Both the position numbers and the translations under genes were made by a program. From positions 1 through 41,514 of the IMG/VR virus record IMGVR_UViG_3300025785_000036: a stretch of 41,514 nucleotides of DNA. The stretch is one strand, 5' to 3'. Below are positions 20,192-28,523 of this stretch, piece by piece. The first letter of the stretch is position 1. Each line of letters begins with the position of its first letter. The DNA comes from a virus. The notes under the pieces were generated by a model. That model saw only the letters and a program-made list of their open reading frames with translations. It was not told where the DNA came from and searched no databases.

Positions 20192-20854
20192 ATGTCATAC
20201 GACATTACGACATACGCGGGGCTGGTAGAGGCAATACAAGCCTTTACTGAAGTTGATGAGGCGAGCTTCATCAGCAACATTCCTAACTTTGTTCAGGATG
20301 TAGAGCGGCTGGTTAATAACACCGTTGAGCTCCCCGCGTTTCGTAGGAATGTCACAGGCACAGCCACAGCTTCTTTTCCGTATCTGACGCTTCCGAGCGA
20401 TTTTCTGTCCACGTTCTCCGTGGCAGTGATGAACTCTGGAGACACACAGGCGGACGGCTATCGGTACATGCTGAACAAGGATGTGAACTACATCCGCGAG
20501 TTCTTTCCCTTCCCCGGTGTTACCGGAACGCCGCAGTACTACGCACTGTTCGACAACAACACGTACATTCTTGGGCCTACGCCTGATGTGAACTACGACA
20601 TCGAACTGCACTATTTTGCGTATCCGACTTCCATTGTGACCGCAGGGACTACGTGGTTGAGCACCAACTTCCCGAACGTATTGCTGTACGGCGCTCTGGT
20701 TGAGAGTTATATATTTTTGAAGGGCGAGGCTGATTTGATCCAAGCGTATCAGACCAAGTACGATCAGGCTATGGCTCTGTTGAAGCAGCTCGGTGACGGT
20801 AAGGATCGTCAGGATGAATACAGGACCGTGCAGGTCAGGGACAAGGTTGTATGA
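20192..20854 (+). CDS. Phage adaptor/head-tail connector protein (220 aa)
   Basis: The sequence TYAGLVEAIQAFTEVDEASF, FVQDVERLVNNTVELPAFRR, YLTLPSDFLSTFSV and YFAYPTSIV, with a C-terminal helix (KYDQAMALLKQLG), matches the adaptor family found in SU10-like and other podoviruses. It would bind the portal below the head or the nozzle. This is the second adaptor-like gene in the window, so the two may build successive rings. The start has GGGCTAAAC upstream, a weak ribosome site. Confidence 0.82.
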   Translation: MSYDITTYAGLVEAIQAFTEVDEASFISNIPNFVQDVERLVNNTVELPAFRRNVTGTATASFPYLTLPSDFLSTFSVAVMNSGDTQADGYRYMLNKDVNYIREFFPFPGVTGTPQYYALFDNNTYILGPTPDVNYDIELHYFAYPTSIVTAGTTWLSTNFPNVLLYGALVESYIFLKGEADLIQAYQTKYDQAMALLKQLGDGKDRQDEYRTVQVRDKVV

Positions 20855-21276
20855 TCACACAATGCCTGACATCGTCATTTAAGCTGGAACTCCTCGAAGG
20901 GATTCACAACTTCTCCCTTGTGGGTGGTGATACCTTTAAGATCGCCCTGTATACGAGCGCGGCTAACATCGACTCCACCACTACGGTCTATACGACTTCT
21001 GGGGAGACTACGGGTACGGGATACACCGCGGGTGGTGGCACGCTGACGGGTCTTGGGGTTACGCTCTCAGGCACTACGGCCTACACAAGCTGGCAGGATT
21101 TTACGTGGTCTAATTCCACGCTGACGACTGCGGGTGCGTTGATATACAATGCGTCTAAGGGTAACCGCTCCGTGGCGGTTCTGAATTTTGGTGGCTCCTA
21201 CTCAACCAGCGCGGCCCCATTCACGGTAACTTTCCCGGCAAACAATAGCACCGCCGCGCCGGTTATCATTTACTGA
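20851..21276 (+). CDS. Probable virion surface/tail protein (141 aa)
   Basis: The ATG overlaps the adaptor stop (ATGA). The protein begins MITQCLTSSFKLELLEGIHN and contains TFKIALYTSAANIDSTTTVY, a pattern I recognise from many aquatic phage structural proteins, and then Gly/Thr-rich strands. It has no enzyme motif. It is most likely a tail or virion surface component. Confidence 0.8.
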   Translation: MITQCLTSSFKLELLEGIHNFSLVGGDTFKIALYTSAANIDSTTTVYTTSGETTGTGYTAGGGTLTGLGVTLSGTTAYTSWQDFTWSNSTLTTAGALIYNASKGNRSVAVLNFGGSYSTSAAPFTVTFPANNSTAAPVIIY

Positions 21277-21283
21277 GGTTAAC

Positions 21284-21895
21284 ATGAGTAACGAACTTTC
21301 AAATTTTGGTGACCACGCTGAAGTCTCTATGCAGGCCAACGCGGTTATTCCCGAAGGTATGGGCATCGAAGGTTCTTGGCACGTTGAGTGCCGAGACAAG
21401 GATGGCAACCTGAAGTGGACTGAAGAATTCCCTAATCTTGTCGTTGCCGCAGGTAAAGAACTCCTGCTCAATACGTTGCTTCGCACCTCGGGAACGTATA
21501 CCACGGTAGGCCCGTTCTTGGGTCTGACTAAGGTCAGCCTGACCCCGGCAGCGACAGATACTATGGCCACGCTGGTTACGACCAATGCGGCTGAATTCAC
21601 CAACTATACGGTGGGCGGCTCTGCGGTTCGCGGTACGGCGGTGTTTGCTGCGGCTACTTCTACGGGCACCACGCCTTCCAACGTGACTTCATCCACGGCT
21701 ACGGCTATCACCTACACCATCACGGGCGCGGGCGGTACGGTCTACGGATGCTTCTTGGTCACGGGTACGGGTGCTGTGAACACTCAGAGCTCAACGGCTG
21801 GCGTTCTGTACTCCGAAGGCAATTTCAGTGTGGCTAAGACTACGACCGCTGGAGACACCGTCAGTTGCACGTACAGCACTAGCGCGACAAGTTGA
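21284..21895 (+). CDS. Probable virion structural protein (203 aa)
   Basis: GAGG precedes the ATG. After a short leader (MSNELSNFGDHAEVSMQANA) comes GSWHVECRDKDGNLKWTEEF and NLVVAAGKELLLNTLL, followed by Thr/Gly/Ala-rich beta sequence. The W-x-x-x-x-x-D-x-x-G-x-x-x-W-x-E-x-x-x-N-L pattern is common in phage tail proteins next to the fibre cluster. A hairpin (21917-21936) follows the stop. Confidence 0.8.
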   Translation: MSNELSNFGDHAEVSMQANAVIPEGMGIEGSWHVECRDKDGNLKWTEEFPNLVVAAGKELLLNTLLRTSGTYTTVGPFLGLTKVSLTPAATDTMATLVTTNAAEFTNYTVGGSAVRGTAVFAAATSTGTTPSNVTSSTATAITYTITGAGGTVYGCFLVTGTGAVNTQSSTAGVLYSEGNFSVAKTTTAGDTVSCTYSTSATS

Positions 21896-21916
21896 TCTGA
21901 TAAACTAAGCGCACCA

Positions 21917-21936
21917 AGGGCGGCTGGAACCGCCCT
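21917..21936 (+). other. Hairpin between structural and HNH genes
   Basis: AGGGCGG-CTGGAA-CCGCCCT is a 7-bp stem with a 6-nt loop, followed by a small GAAG-T-GCTTC arm. No U-run follows, so it may be a weak terminator or processing site upstream of the HNH gene. Confidence 0.55.
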
Positions 21937-21973
21937 GAAGTGCTTCACCAACAATCTGTTAGGGAGATTGAAG

Positions 21974-22486
21974 ATGCGGAACGATCATATCATTGTTGAA
22001 AATGCCCAGCAATTATGGGACTACGATCCAGAGACAGGCAGAATTTACTGGAAAGAGCCGAAGTGTAATGGTGCTATAAAGGCGGGACAGGAAGCGGGGT
22101 CTACAACGACATCGGGTTATAGAGAGGTTAGAGTAGGCAGAAAGCCCGTTTTGGTCCACAGGGTAATCTGGTTTTTGTATTATGGTGAACTTCCTAGATG
22201 TCAGCTAGACCACATAAACAGAGATCGGGCGGACAACAGAGTTTGCAATTTACGGATAGCGTATAACAACGCTAGCGATAACAACCAAAATAGGGCGGTA
22301 GGAAAAAACAACACCTCTGGGTACAAAGGTGTTATATGGAACCCTAAGAACAGTAGATGGATAGTCCGACTTAAACATAAAGGGCGAAGCATGTATTTTG
22401 GGTCTTACCTCGATATCAAAGATGCCATAGCTGCTAGGAAAAGGGCAGAAGCAGAGCATTTTACTTTTATACATTCTCAGGAATAG
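21974..22486 (+). CDS. HNH homing endonuclease with AP2-type DNA-binding domain (170 aa)
   Basis: The nuclease has VHRVIWFLYYGELPRCQLDH, with INRDRADNRVCNLR completing the D-H...N...N core of HNH_3-type enzymes. The C-terminal AP2 domain reads SGYKGVIWNPKNSRWIVRLK then KGRSMYFGSYLDIKDAI. It uses ATG 21974 with GGGAG seven nt upstream; a TTG two codons earlier lies too close to that ribosome site. It is a free-standing mobile endonuclease between the 21284 structural gene and the fibre gene at 22490. Confidence 0.92.
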   Translation: MRNDHIIVENAQQLWDYDPETGRIYWKEPKCNGAIKAGQEAGSTTTSGYREVRVGRKPVLVHRVIWFLYYGELPRCQLDHINRDRADNRVCNLRIAYNNASDNNQNRAVGKNNTSGYKGVIWNPKNSRWIVRLKHKGRSMYFGSYLDIKDAIAARKRAEAEHFTFIHSQE

Positions 22487-22489
22487 GCC

Positions 22490-22987
22490 ATGGCTTTCGT
22501 CCTTGCTGACCGTGTGCAGGAAAGTTCGACAACAGCGGGTACGGGAACACTTACCCTGTCGGGCGCGGTCACGGGGTACAAAACCTTCAGCACCGGAATC
22601 GGTAACGGGAACACCACCTATTACACGATCTTCGATTCCACTGCGAATGTCTGGGAAGTAGGACTCGGCACTGTCGGCGCCGGGACGCTATCGCGGGATA
22701 CGGTCCTCTCCAATTCCTCCAATACGACCGCGCTGATTAGCTTCGCTGGTAACACAATCAATGTCTGGTGTGACTATCCTGCTACGCGCTCTGTCATTCA
22801 GGATGCAAGTCTTAACGGTACGGCTCCGCAGATCCGGGCTTCTAATGGCCTGTTGGTGACCGCTCAGACGGTCACGGCGAACTACACAATCGCATCAACG
22901 GATAACGCCATCTCTCCCGGCCCCATCGCGGTCGCTTCGGGGATTACGGTCACGGTCAGTTCAGGCTCAGTTTGGGTGGTGGTATGA
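22490..22987 (+). CDS. Probable tail-fibre base/virion protein (165 aa)
   Basis: The chain begins MAFVLADRVQESSTTAGTGT and includes GAVTGYKTFSTGIGNGNTTY and NTINVWCDYPATRS, a widely shared phage tail-protein pattern (residue order L-A-D-R-V-x-E then Gly/Thr strands). It is beta-rich. It starts the fibre cluster and overlaps the next gene by ATGA. Not an enzyme by any motif visible here. Confidence 0.82.
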   Translation: MAFVLADRVQESSTTAGTGTLTLSGAVTGYKTFSTGIGNGNTTYYTIFDSTANVWEVGLGTVGAGTLSRDTVLSNSSNTTALISFAGNTINVWCDYPATRSVIQDASLNGTAPQIRASNGLLVTAQTVTANYTIASTDNAISPGPIAVASGITVTVSSGSVWVVV

Positions 22988-23598
22988 CGATTACGATCAA
23001 CGGGACTACGGGTGTTACCTATCCTGCTGGCGGTACGGACAATGTCGCTGGATCTGGTGTGGGCACGACTGACTCTCAGACGCTGACGAATAAGACTTTA
23101 ACTAGCCCAGCAATTACAGGAGCAACGCTTGGTGTAACTACTTTTAACGGTGGTGTAATCACTTCTGGTACGGCTCAAGCCACTACATCAGGAACGGCTG
23201 TAGGGTTTACTGGTATTCCAAGTTGGGTTAAGAGGATTACTATACAAAATAATGGCGTTGTCTCTAGTGGAGCGGCTCCTTTTATTCAGGTAGGCTCTGG
23301 AAGCTATGTAAGTACGGGGTACAATGCTGGATATGGATCTGGAGCTACGATAGTAAATACAACCAATGGAATTCTTTTTGGGGCAAGTGCGGCTTCATGG
23401 GGATCAATAACTTTTACTTTACAAAATTCAAGCACTAATACATGGGTTGCTGCTGGGAGTGTGTGGAACACGTCAATCCCATTTGCTTTTGTAATTGCTG
23501 GACAAATTGCTCTTTCTGGTACTCTAGACCGTATTCAAATTTCAGTATCTTCCGGTGCATTTACCGCTGGCTCAGTCAACATTCTTTACGAAGGCTAA
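22984..23598 (+). CDS. Tail-fibre protein (204 aa)
   Basis: ATG 22984 overlaps the previous stop. The N-terminal 38 residues (MTITINGTTGVTYPAGGTDN and DSQTLTNKTLTSP) are a common anchoring motif of phage fibre genes; the remainder is AT-richer and Gly/Ser/Asn-rich, possibly a carbohydrate-binding or receptor domain. The 14-bp CAGACGCTGACGAA within the QTLTNKT-encoding part also occurs in the next gene (23731), a likely recombination joint. It probably makes a trimeric fibre. Confidence 0.8.
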   Translation: MTITINGTTGVTYPAGGTDNVAGSGVGTTDSQTLTNKTLTSPAITGATLGVTTFNGGVITSGTAQATTSGTAVGFTGIPSWVKRITIQNNGVVSSGAAPFIQVGSGSYVSTGYNAGYGSGATIVNTTNGILFGASAASWGSITFTLQNSSTNTWVAAGSVWNTSIPFAFVIAGQIALSGTLDRIQISVSSGAFTAGSVNILYEG

Positions 23599-23601
23599 CC
23601 C

Positions 23602-24798
23602 ATGTCCGGCAACATCAAGCTCAACACCCCCAGCAACGGATCGGTAACGATCTCAACGCCAGATACGGCCTCTGCTGTCACGGTCACTATCCCTGCGGCA
23701 ACGGACACGGCTACGCTGAATACTCAAGCTCAGACGCTGACGAACAAGACGCTGACAGCGGCGGGGGCAAATTCAATCGAAGCCACATCAGGCCCAACGT
23801 CAACGCAGCTTGCTGGCAATAGAAACAAGATCATCAACGGCGCGATGATGATTGACCAGCGGAATGCTGGGGCGGCGGTTACTCCGGGTGCCGGCGGCAC
23901 TTACATTCTTGATCGCTGGAGTTTTGCTGTATCACAGGCATCTAAAATTTCTGTTCAGCAAAATGCAGGATCAGTCACCCCACCAGCAGGGTTTTCTAAA
24001 TATTTAGGTGTTACGTCTCTATCTGCGTATTCTGCTACGGCATCAGAATTTTTTGATTTTGGTCAATTAGTAGAGGGACTTAATTGCGCTGATTTGTCAT
24101 GGGGAACCGCAAGCGCGAAATCCATTACTTTATCCTTTTTAGTTTATTCAAGTCTCACAGGAACATTTGGCGGTGCAATAACAAACGGTTCGTTTAACAG
24201 GTCGTACCCGTTTTCATACACGATTTCTTCCGCCAATACGTGGACAACTGTTTCAATCACTATTCCCGGTGACACTTCTGGTACTTGGCTTACTACAAAT
24301 GGCATTGGACTTCTGTTAGTTTTTGACATTGGTTGTGGGTCAAATTATAGAGGCACAGCAAATGCTTGGGCTGCTGGAACATATTACGGTGTCACTGGAA
24401 CACAATCTGTAGTCGGAACCAACGGCGCAACCTTCTACATCACCGGAGTCCAGCTAGAAAAAGGCGCTACGGCTACACCGTTTGAGAACCGTCTTTACGG
24501 CACTGAGTTGGCGTTGTGTCAGAGGTATTACGAATCAGACGTTATCCCGTTTTGGGTAAACGCTATTTGGGCGGCAGGTAGTTACACCGCAGCAGGTAAT
24601 AATAGCGCCCAGTTTCATACGCCAAAACGGGCTGTACCCACAGTAGCTGTTACGTATACATACCTAGATAACGTATCTGGAGCCAGCATAGTCAGCACTT
24701 ATTCCGGGGGATTTATTGCTACCTTAAACATAGTTGCTTACTCAACCTACCCGTATGCCCGAGCTTATATCTTTTACCAAGCATCGTGTGAGCTATGA
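23602..24798 (+). CDS. Tail-fibre/receptor-binding protein (398 aa)
   Basis: The N-terminus (MSGNIKLNTPSNGSVTISTP, then QTLTNKTLTAAG) is a fibre-type attachment sequence. From residue ~72 GNRNKIINGAMMIDQRNAGA and TYILDRWSFAVSQ mark the start of a jelly-roll/carbohydrate-binding-like domain (to about 295, ending VQLEKGATATPFENR), which is well known in phage receptor-binding proteins. A C-terminal beta domain follows. The central DNA (about 23930-24420) is visibly AT-richer than its flanks, as expected for horizontally exchanged recognition domains. Confidence 0.82.
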   Translation: MSGNIKLNTPSNGSVTISTPDTASAVTVTIPAATDTATLNTQAQTLTNKTLTAAGANSIEATSGPTSTQLAGNRNKIINGAMMIDQRNAGAAVTPGAGGTYILDRWSFAVSQASKISVQQNAGSVTPPAGFSKYLGVTSLSAYSATASEFFDFGQLVEGLNCADLSWGTASAKSITLSFLVYSSLTGTFGGAITNGSFNRSYPFSYTISSANTWTTVSITIPGDTSGTWLTTNGIGLLLVFDIGCGSNYRGTANAWAAGTYYGVTGTQSVVGTNGATFYITGVQLEKGATATPFENRLYGTELALCQRYYESDVIPFWVNAIWAAGSYTAAGNNSAQFHTPKRAVPTVAVTYTYLDNVSGASIVSTYSGGFIATLNIVAYSTYPYARAYIFYQASCEL

Positions 24799-25022
24799 AA
24801 TACCAACAACAAAAAAATACTTCTCCGACTGAATCAGCGCCAGCGACTGGTGTGTTGCTTGTGGAGGACGACGGAAAGATTTGGCTAGTTCCATTCGACC
24901 CCGCCAACAGCGATCTCCAAACCTTCAAGCGAGAAGTCTCCGAAGGCGTCGAACTCCAAGACCCTGATGGGAATGTGATGACGCAGGAAGAAGTAGATGC
25001 GTTCCTTAAAACCATTCCGTAG
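24795..25022 (+). CDS. Small acidic protein beside fibre genes (75 aa)
   Basis: The ATG overlaps the previous stop (ATGA). The chain includes APATGVLLVEDDGKIWLVPF and ends acidic (NVMTQEEVDAFLKTIP). The position immediately after a receptor-binding gene suits a small fibre-assembly chaperone, though no homology is established. Not recognised otherwise. Confidence 0.65.
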   Translation: MKYQQQKNTSPTESAPATGVLLVEDDGKIWLVPFDPANSDLQTFKREVSEGVELQDPDGNVMTQEEVDAFLKTIP

Positions 25023-25030
25023 GTAAAGCC

Positions 25031-26122
25031 ATGTCGGTAGTTAAAAGTAACGCCCATCAAGTAGGGCAATCCGTAACGGCCACCAACAATTTCACCCTCT
25101 ATCAGCCTGCATCCCCGGACGGCACGGTGCGCTTGGGTGTCGGTAACGCTGGAGCTACGACTGCTGATGTCATCACGGCTTCATCCTCCGCTGTTTCTTT
25201 TGGCGTACCGCTTGGGTTGCCTACTTGGACTACTGCGACTAGACCTGCGTCCCCTGCTACGGGAACTACGGGGTACAACACAGGGCAAAATACTATCGAG
25301 ACTTGGAGCGGCGCTACTTGGTATGCTTCTTCAACCGCGCCTATTGTTTCAGCCTCTTATCTTATAGCCGCTGGTGGTGGTGGTGGTGCAAATCCGTTTA
25401 TCACTGTTGACTCTGCTGGTGGCGGTGGCGGTGCTGGTGGCCTATTATCTGGAACAGCAAATCTCACTGTAGGAACGGTTTATTCAATCACTGTAGGGGC
25501 TGGAGGGGCCGGCAATACAGGGGTCGATCAGGGTGGATCAGGAGGAAACTCTGTTTTTAACTCGCTTACAGCCATAGGCGGTGGTGGTGGAGCTCGGCAA
25601 AGTCGAACTGGTGCTAATGGTGGATCTGGTGGAGGGGGGAATTTATCCGCTGGTGGCTCCGGTACTTCAGGACAAGGATTTGCTGGAGGTACTGGACAAT
25701 CAACGACTTCTCTTCAGGCTGGTGGAGGTGGTGGCGCTGGCGCAGTTGGCTCCAACAGCGGCAACGATAACGGCATTGGTGGCAATGGCGGCATAGGCGT
25801 TGCATCATCAATAACGGGATCGTCCGTTTATTATGCTGGAGGTGGTGGTGGTGGTGGCTCTGTCACGGCAGGAACTGGAGGTTCTGGCGGCGGGGGCAAT
25901 GCGTCAACGTCGACTACAGGAACTGCTGGAACAGTTAATACTGGAGGGGGCGCCGGAGGAAGCAGGGGTAATGTCACTGGTGCAAATGGTGGTTCAGGAG
26001 TGGTGATTCTTTCTGTTCCAACAGCGGCTTATTCCGGTACAACTACGGGATCACCAACAATCACAACATCCGGCTCAAACACCATCATCAAATTCACCTC
26101 CTCTGGGAGTTACACAGCATGA
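25031..26122 (+). CDS. Glycine-rich tail adhesin (363 aa)
   Basis: The first ~115 residues contain fibre-type sequence (NNFTLYQPASPDGTVRLGVG; PASPATGTTGYNTGQNTIE). From about residue 118 there are many poly-Gly tracts (AAGGGGGAN, GGGGAGG, AIGGGGGAR, AGGGGGGGS) separated by variable Ser/Thr/Asn loops, the layout of polyglycine-helix receptor-binding domains such as T4-like gp38. The C-terminus closes with GVVILSVPTAAYSG. The poly-Gly scaffold with variable loops would present receptor contacts. A second gene of this type is at 30050. Confidence 0.85.
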   Translation: MSVVKSNAHQVGQSVTATNNFTLYQPASPDGTVRLGVGNAGATTADVITASSSAVSFGVPLGLPTWTTATRPASPATGTTGYNTGQNTIETWSGATWYASSTAPIVSASYLIAAGGGGGANPFITVDSAGGGGGAGGLLSGTANLTVGTVYSITVGAGGAGNTGVDQGGSGGNSVFNSLTAIGGGGGARQSRTGANGGSGGGGNLSAGGSGTSGQGFAGGTGQSTTSLQAGGGGGAGAVGSNSGNDNGIGGNGGIGVASSITGSSVYYAGGGGGGGSVTAGTGGSGGGGNASTSTTGTAGTVNTGGGAGGSRGNVTGANGGSGVVILSVPTAAYSGTTTGSPTITTSGSNTIIKFTSSGSYTA

Positions 26123-26487
26123 GTCATTTCGCAAAAGTCCTTGATGGCAAAGTTATCCAAGTTATTGTCGCTGAAGCGGGTTTTTTCGATACGTTCGTGG
26201 ACTCTTCTCCGGGGCAGTGGATACAGACCTCATACAACACTCGCGGCAATGTTCACTATGGGCCTGACGGGCAGCCGGATGGCGGTGAAGCGCTGCGTGG
26301 TAACTATGCGGGGATTGGGTTCAATTACGATGCGTCCATTGACGCTTTCTACCCGCCGCAGCCCTATCCGAGCTGGGTGCTGAGTCCTCTTACACTGCTG
26401 TGGGAATCCCCGGTGCCTTATCCCGCTGACGGCAAACTCTACAAATGGGACGAGGCCACCACTTCTTGGGTTGAAGTAACCCCGTGA
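26119..26487 (+). CDS. MSHFA-family phage protein (122 aa)
   Basis: Reads MSHFAKVLDGKVIQVIVAEA, then GQWIQTSYNTRGNVHYGPDG, NYAGIGFNYDASIDAFYPPQ and PYPSWVLSPLTLLWESPVPY. This is a well-conserved small protein of aquatic phages, found next to glycine-rich adhesins; it may be a virion or adhesin-linked component. It overlaps the adhesin gene's stop (ATGA). A shorter paralogue is at 30953, also right after a Gly-rich protein, so the pair seems to travel together. Confidence 0.82.
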   Translation: MSHFAKVLDGKVIQVIVAEAGFFDTFVDSSPGQWIQTSYNTRGNVHYGPDGQPDGGEALRGNYAGIGFNYDASIDAFYPPQPYPSWVLSPLTLLWESPVPYPADGKLYKWDEATTSWVEVTP

Positions 26488-26819
26488 GCAACATCTACGC
26501 TTGGACGATCACCGCGATGGATTGTGTGCCGCAGGTAGACGGTCTGATGAATTATGTGGTGACCAGCCATTGGCTCTGCCAAGGCACGGATGGATCGTAT
26601 ACAGGCTCCGAGGCCAACACGGCAACCTTCGTCATTGATCCAAACAAGCCGGACTATATCCCCTACAACCAGCTCACCGAAGCCGAAGTTGTAGCGTGGA
26701 CGCAGGCCGCGCTGGGGCCTGATATCATTCAAACTGTGTACGCATCTATCAACGCGCAGATTGAGACACAGGAGCATCCTGTAGTCGTGCAGCCGCCTCT
26801 ACCTTGGAAGACAGGCTAA
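26484..26819 (+). CDS. DUF7936-like small virion protein (111 aa)
   Basis: It starts at a GTG that overlaps the preceding TGA (GTGA). The sequence WTITAMDCVPQVDGLMNYVV, TSHWLCQGTDGSYTGS and DPNKPDYIPYNQLTEAEVVA matches a family of small proteins beside fibre genes (I recall DUF7936; name not verified). The C-terminal half is helical with Pro-rich end. Role unknown; tight overlap shows co-expression. Confidence 0.72.
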   Translation: MSNIYAWTITAMDCVPQVDGLMNYVVTSHWLCQGTDGSYTGSEANTATFVIDPNKPDYIPYNQLTEAEVVAWTQAALGPDIIQTVYASINAQIETQEHPVVVQPPLPWKTG

Positions 26820-27722
26820 ATGTTTGGTCGCTACGCCATATCGCAAGCACCGTTTGCTGGTCAATCGGGTAACTTCTACGCGCTCACGCGCAACGAGAAC
26901 ATAGGGCTTGCAGATTCATACGTAGCGACTTCGACCGCTTCGCTCTCGGTCACTGAGACCATCACCGTAAACGACACCAACGCGCAGCAGGACGTTTTCT
27001 ACTTCGGGAACGTGGATGCGGTCTTCTCTACGATTGACATCGAGACGGTCAACTCGGCTTTCCTGCAGTCTTTAACGGAGCCCGTCACTCTGACGGATAC
27101 CCAAACCGCGTCCGCGGCTTTCCCCGTTTCTCGTACCGAGAACGTCACACTTGCCGACTCCAGCACGCAGGTTTCTGCATTCAACCAATCGCAGACGGAA
27201 AACATCACTCTGGCGGACACCTTCTCATTCACAGGTGTGCTGTACTTTGGTATCACGGAAGCGTTTACTTCCAAGGACACGCCGACCATCACGGCGCAGT
27301 ACCCGCAGTCCATAACAGAGAGCATCAATCTCGCGGACACCATCACTATCACCGCGCAGTTCAAAGGGTCGGTAACGGAAGCGCTGGCTTCACTCGATGC
27401 CTATCAAGCGGGTGTTGTGGTGTTGTTCACCATCAACGAGAATACGAGCCTTGCGGATTCGAGCGTGGCCAATTCAGGGTTTACGTTCCATCAGTATGAG
27501 GTTTTCAACGCGCTAGACACGCCGACGATCACAGCCCAGTTTGTTGTTGCTGAGAATGAAGCCTTTGCGATCAATACGCACCTAGAACTTCACGGCTGGA
27601 TTAAGATCCCCGACCATCAGAACGCAAACTGGCAGGCGATCAATGATACTCAGACCGCGAATTGGACTCCTGTAGACGATGCCCAGACGCCAAATTGGGT
27701 AAACATTTTTGACAAACAATAG
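26820..27722 (+). CDS. Repeat-rich tail protein (300 aa)
   Basis: Seven or more imperfect repeats of about 23 residues share a T-E-x-x-x-L-x-D core (SVTETITVNDT, SLTEPVTLTDT, SRTENVTLADS, SQTENITLADT, SITESINLADT, TINENTSLADS). A run of three 11-residue repeats with an N-W core closes the protein (DHQNANWQAIN, DTQTANWTPVD, DAQTPNWVNIF). These suggest an extended beta fibre and a Trp-based terminal domain. Repeat number could vary among relatives. It is the last gene before the lysis cassette. Confidence 0.75.
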   Translation: MFGRYAISQAPFAGQSGNFYALTRNENIGLADSYVATSTASLSVTETITVNDTNAQQDVFYFGNVDAVFSTIDIETVNSAFLQSLTEPVTLTDTQTASAAFPVSRTENVTLADSSTQVSAFNQSQTENITLADTFSFTGVLYFGITEAFTSKDTPTITAQYPQSITESINLADTITITAQFKGSVTEALASLDAYQAGVVVLFTINENTSLADSSVANSGFTFHQYEVFNALDTPTITAQFVVAENEAFAINTHLELHGWIKIPDHQNANWQAINDTQTANWTPVDDAQTPNWVNIFDKQ

Positions 27723-27730
27723 GTGACACC

Positions 27731-27964
27731 ATGAACCCAATCGTACTTTTTCTTCTCAAGCAGGTTGTTGATCTCATTCTTGGCTCCGACGTTTTTGAAC
27801 GCGTGCTGGCTGCTGTAGAGCGCTGGGCGGATAAAGAAATCTCCGGCCTTGAAAAGAAACAGGGCGTTCTTGCTGAACTTGAAATCATCGGGTTGAACCT
27901 GACCAAGTCCGGTGCCAACTTCGCAGTAGAAGCTGCGGTACAGTATCTGAAGGCCAAAGCATGA
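27731..27964 (+). CDS. Lysis-region helical protein (77 aa)
   Basis: Begins MNPIVLFLLKQVVDLILGSD, an amphipathic/hydrophobic helix, then ERVLAAVERWADKEISGLEK and a helical C-terminus. It overlaps the next gene (holin-like) by ATGA. Genes with this look precede holin-like genes in aquatic phages. A membrane-associated lysis accessory is plausible, but homology to known anti-holins is not established. Confidence 0.65.
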   Translation: MNPIVLFLLKQVVDLILGSDVFERVLAAVERWADKEISGLEKKQGVLAELEIIGLNLTKSGANFAVEAAVQYLKAKA

Positions 27965-28206
27965 GCCTGAAAGACGACCTTAATCTTTCTACGGACACGG
28001 GGACTAACATCCTCGCGGTACTTGCCCCGGTGCTGACCTATGTGCTCTCTATGCCGGAAGGAACGGCAAAGCAAATTCTGGTGGGGCTATGTGTCACTGC
28101 GATCTCCGTCAACCTCTATCTCATCAAGGGGAGCAAGGGGCAGGCCGTTCAGGGGGTAGATAGTTCCAAACCTTTGGAAGAGATTTTGAAGGAAGGCCGG
28201 GAATGA
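27961..28206 (+). CDS. Holin-like protein (81 aa)
   Basis: Two hydrophobic segments (about residues 17-32, NILAVLAPVLTYVLSM; and 38-55, QILVGLCVTAISVNLYLI) with a short linker, then a charged C-terminal tail (SSKPLEEILKEGRE). Size and topology fit a class II holin, the membrane protein that times lysis. It lies between the 77-aa gene and the lipobox gene, just before the lysozyme. The assignment is by topology and position, not by family. Confidence 0.68.
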   Translation: MSLKDDLNLSTDTGTNILAVLAPVLTYVLSMPEGTAKQILVGLCVTAISVNLYLIKGSKGQAVQGVDSSKPLEEILKEGRE

Positions 28207-28418
28207 TTCGCTTATTGGGTTTTTTGCTCCTCTCTGGGTGCGTCAGCGCGCCTGTAGCACCGAACCTGAAACTGCCCGAGCAGAACTGTCCGAAGCTGGA
28301 TATAAAGCCCGTACCGCAGAAAGCCTATCTCGACATTCAAGGCGACAAGATTGTCTACGATGCTGGCGGGGAGCAGTTATTGCGGGGTTATGTAGCTTGC
28401 CGGGCTGCGCTACGGTAA
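28203..28418 (+). CDS. Lipobox protein, probable outer-membrane spanin (71 aa)
   Basis: The signal peptide is very short (MIRLLGFLLLSG) and ends in a lipobox LLSG with lipidated C13. A Pro-rich segment follows (APVAPNLKLPEQ), then an acidic chain to the stop. Small lipoproteins before a lysozyme in Gram-negative phages usually are Rz1-type o-spanins that fuse the membranes. No inner-membrane i-spanin is seen overlapping it. A second lipobox-like signal runs in another frame over its 3' end (see findings). Confidence 0.72.
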   Translation: MIRLLGFLLLSGCVSAPVAPNLKLPEQNCPKLDIKPVPQKAYLDIQGDKIVYDAGGEQLLRGYVACRAALR

Positions 28419-28523
28419 CGAACTACCTTAATTGCACACCCTCCGGGCAGTTGATCTACTTGAGCTTTGACAAAGGACTGATTGCGGGAGCATCGTGCCG
28501 ATATGACATTGACGGAAACTTAG

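Noticed and set aside
25031-26122. Possible diversity-generating retroelement target in the adhesin/fibre genes
   Set aside because: No reverse transcriptase, template repeat or C-type lectin-like variable end was seen in the window.
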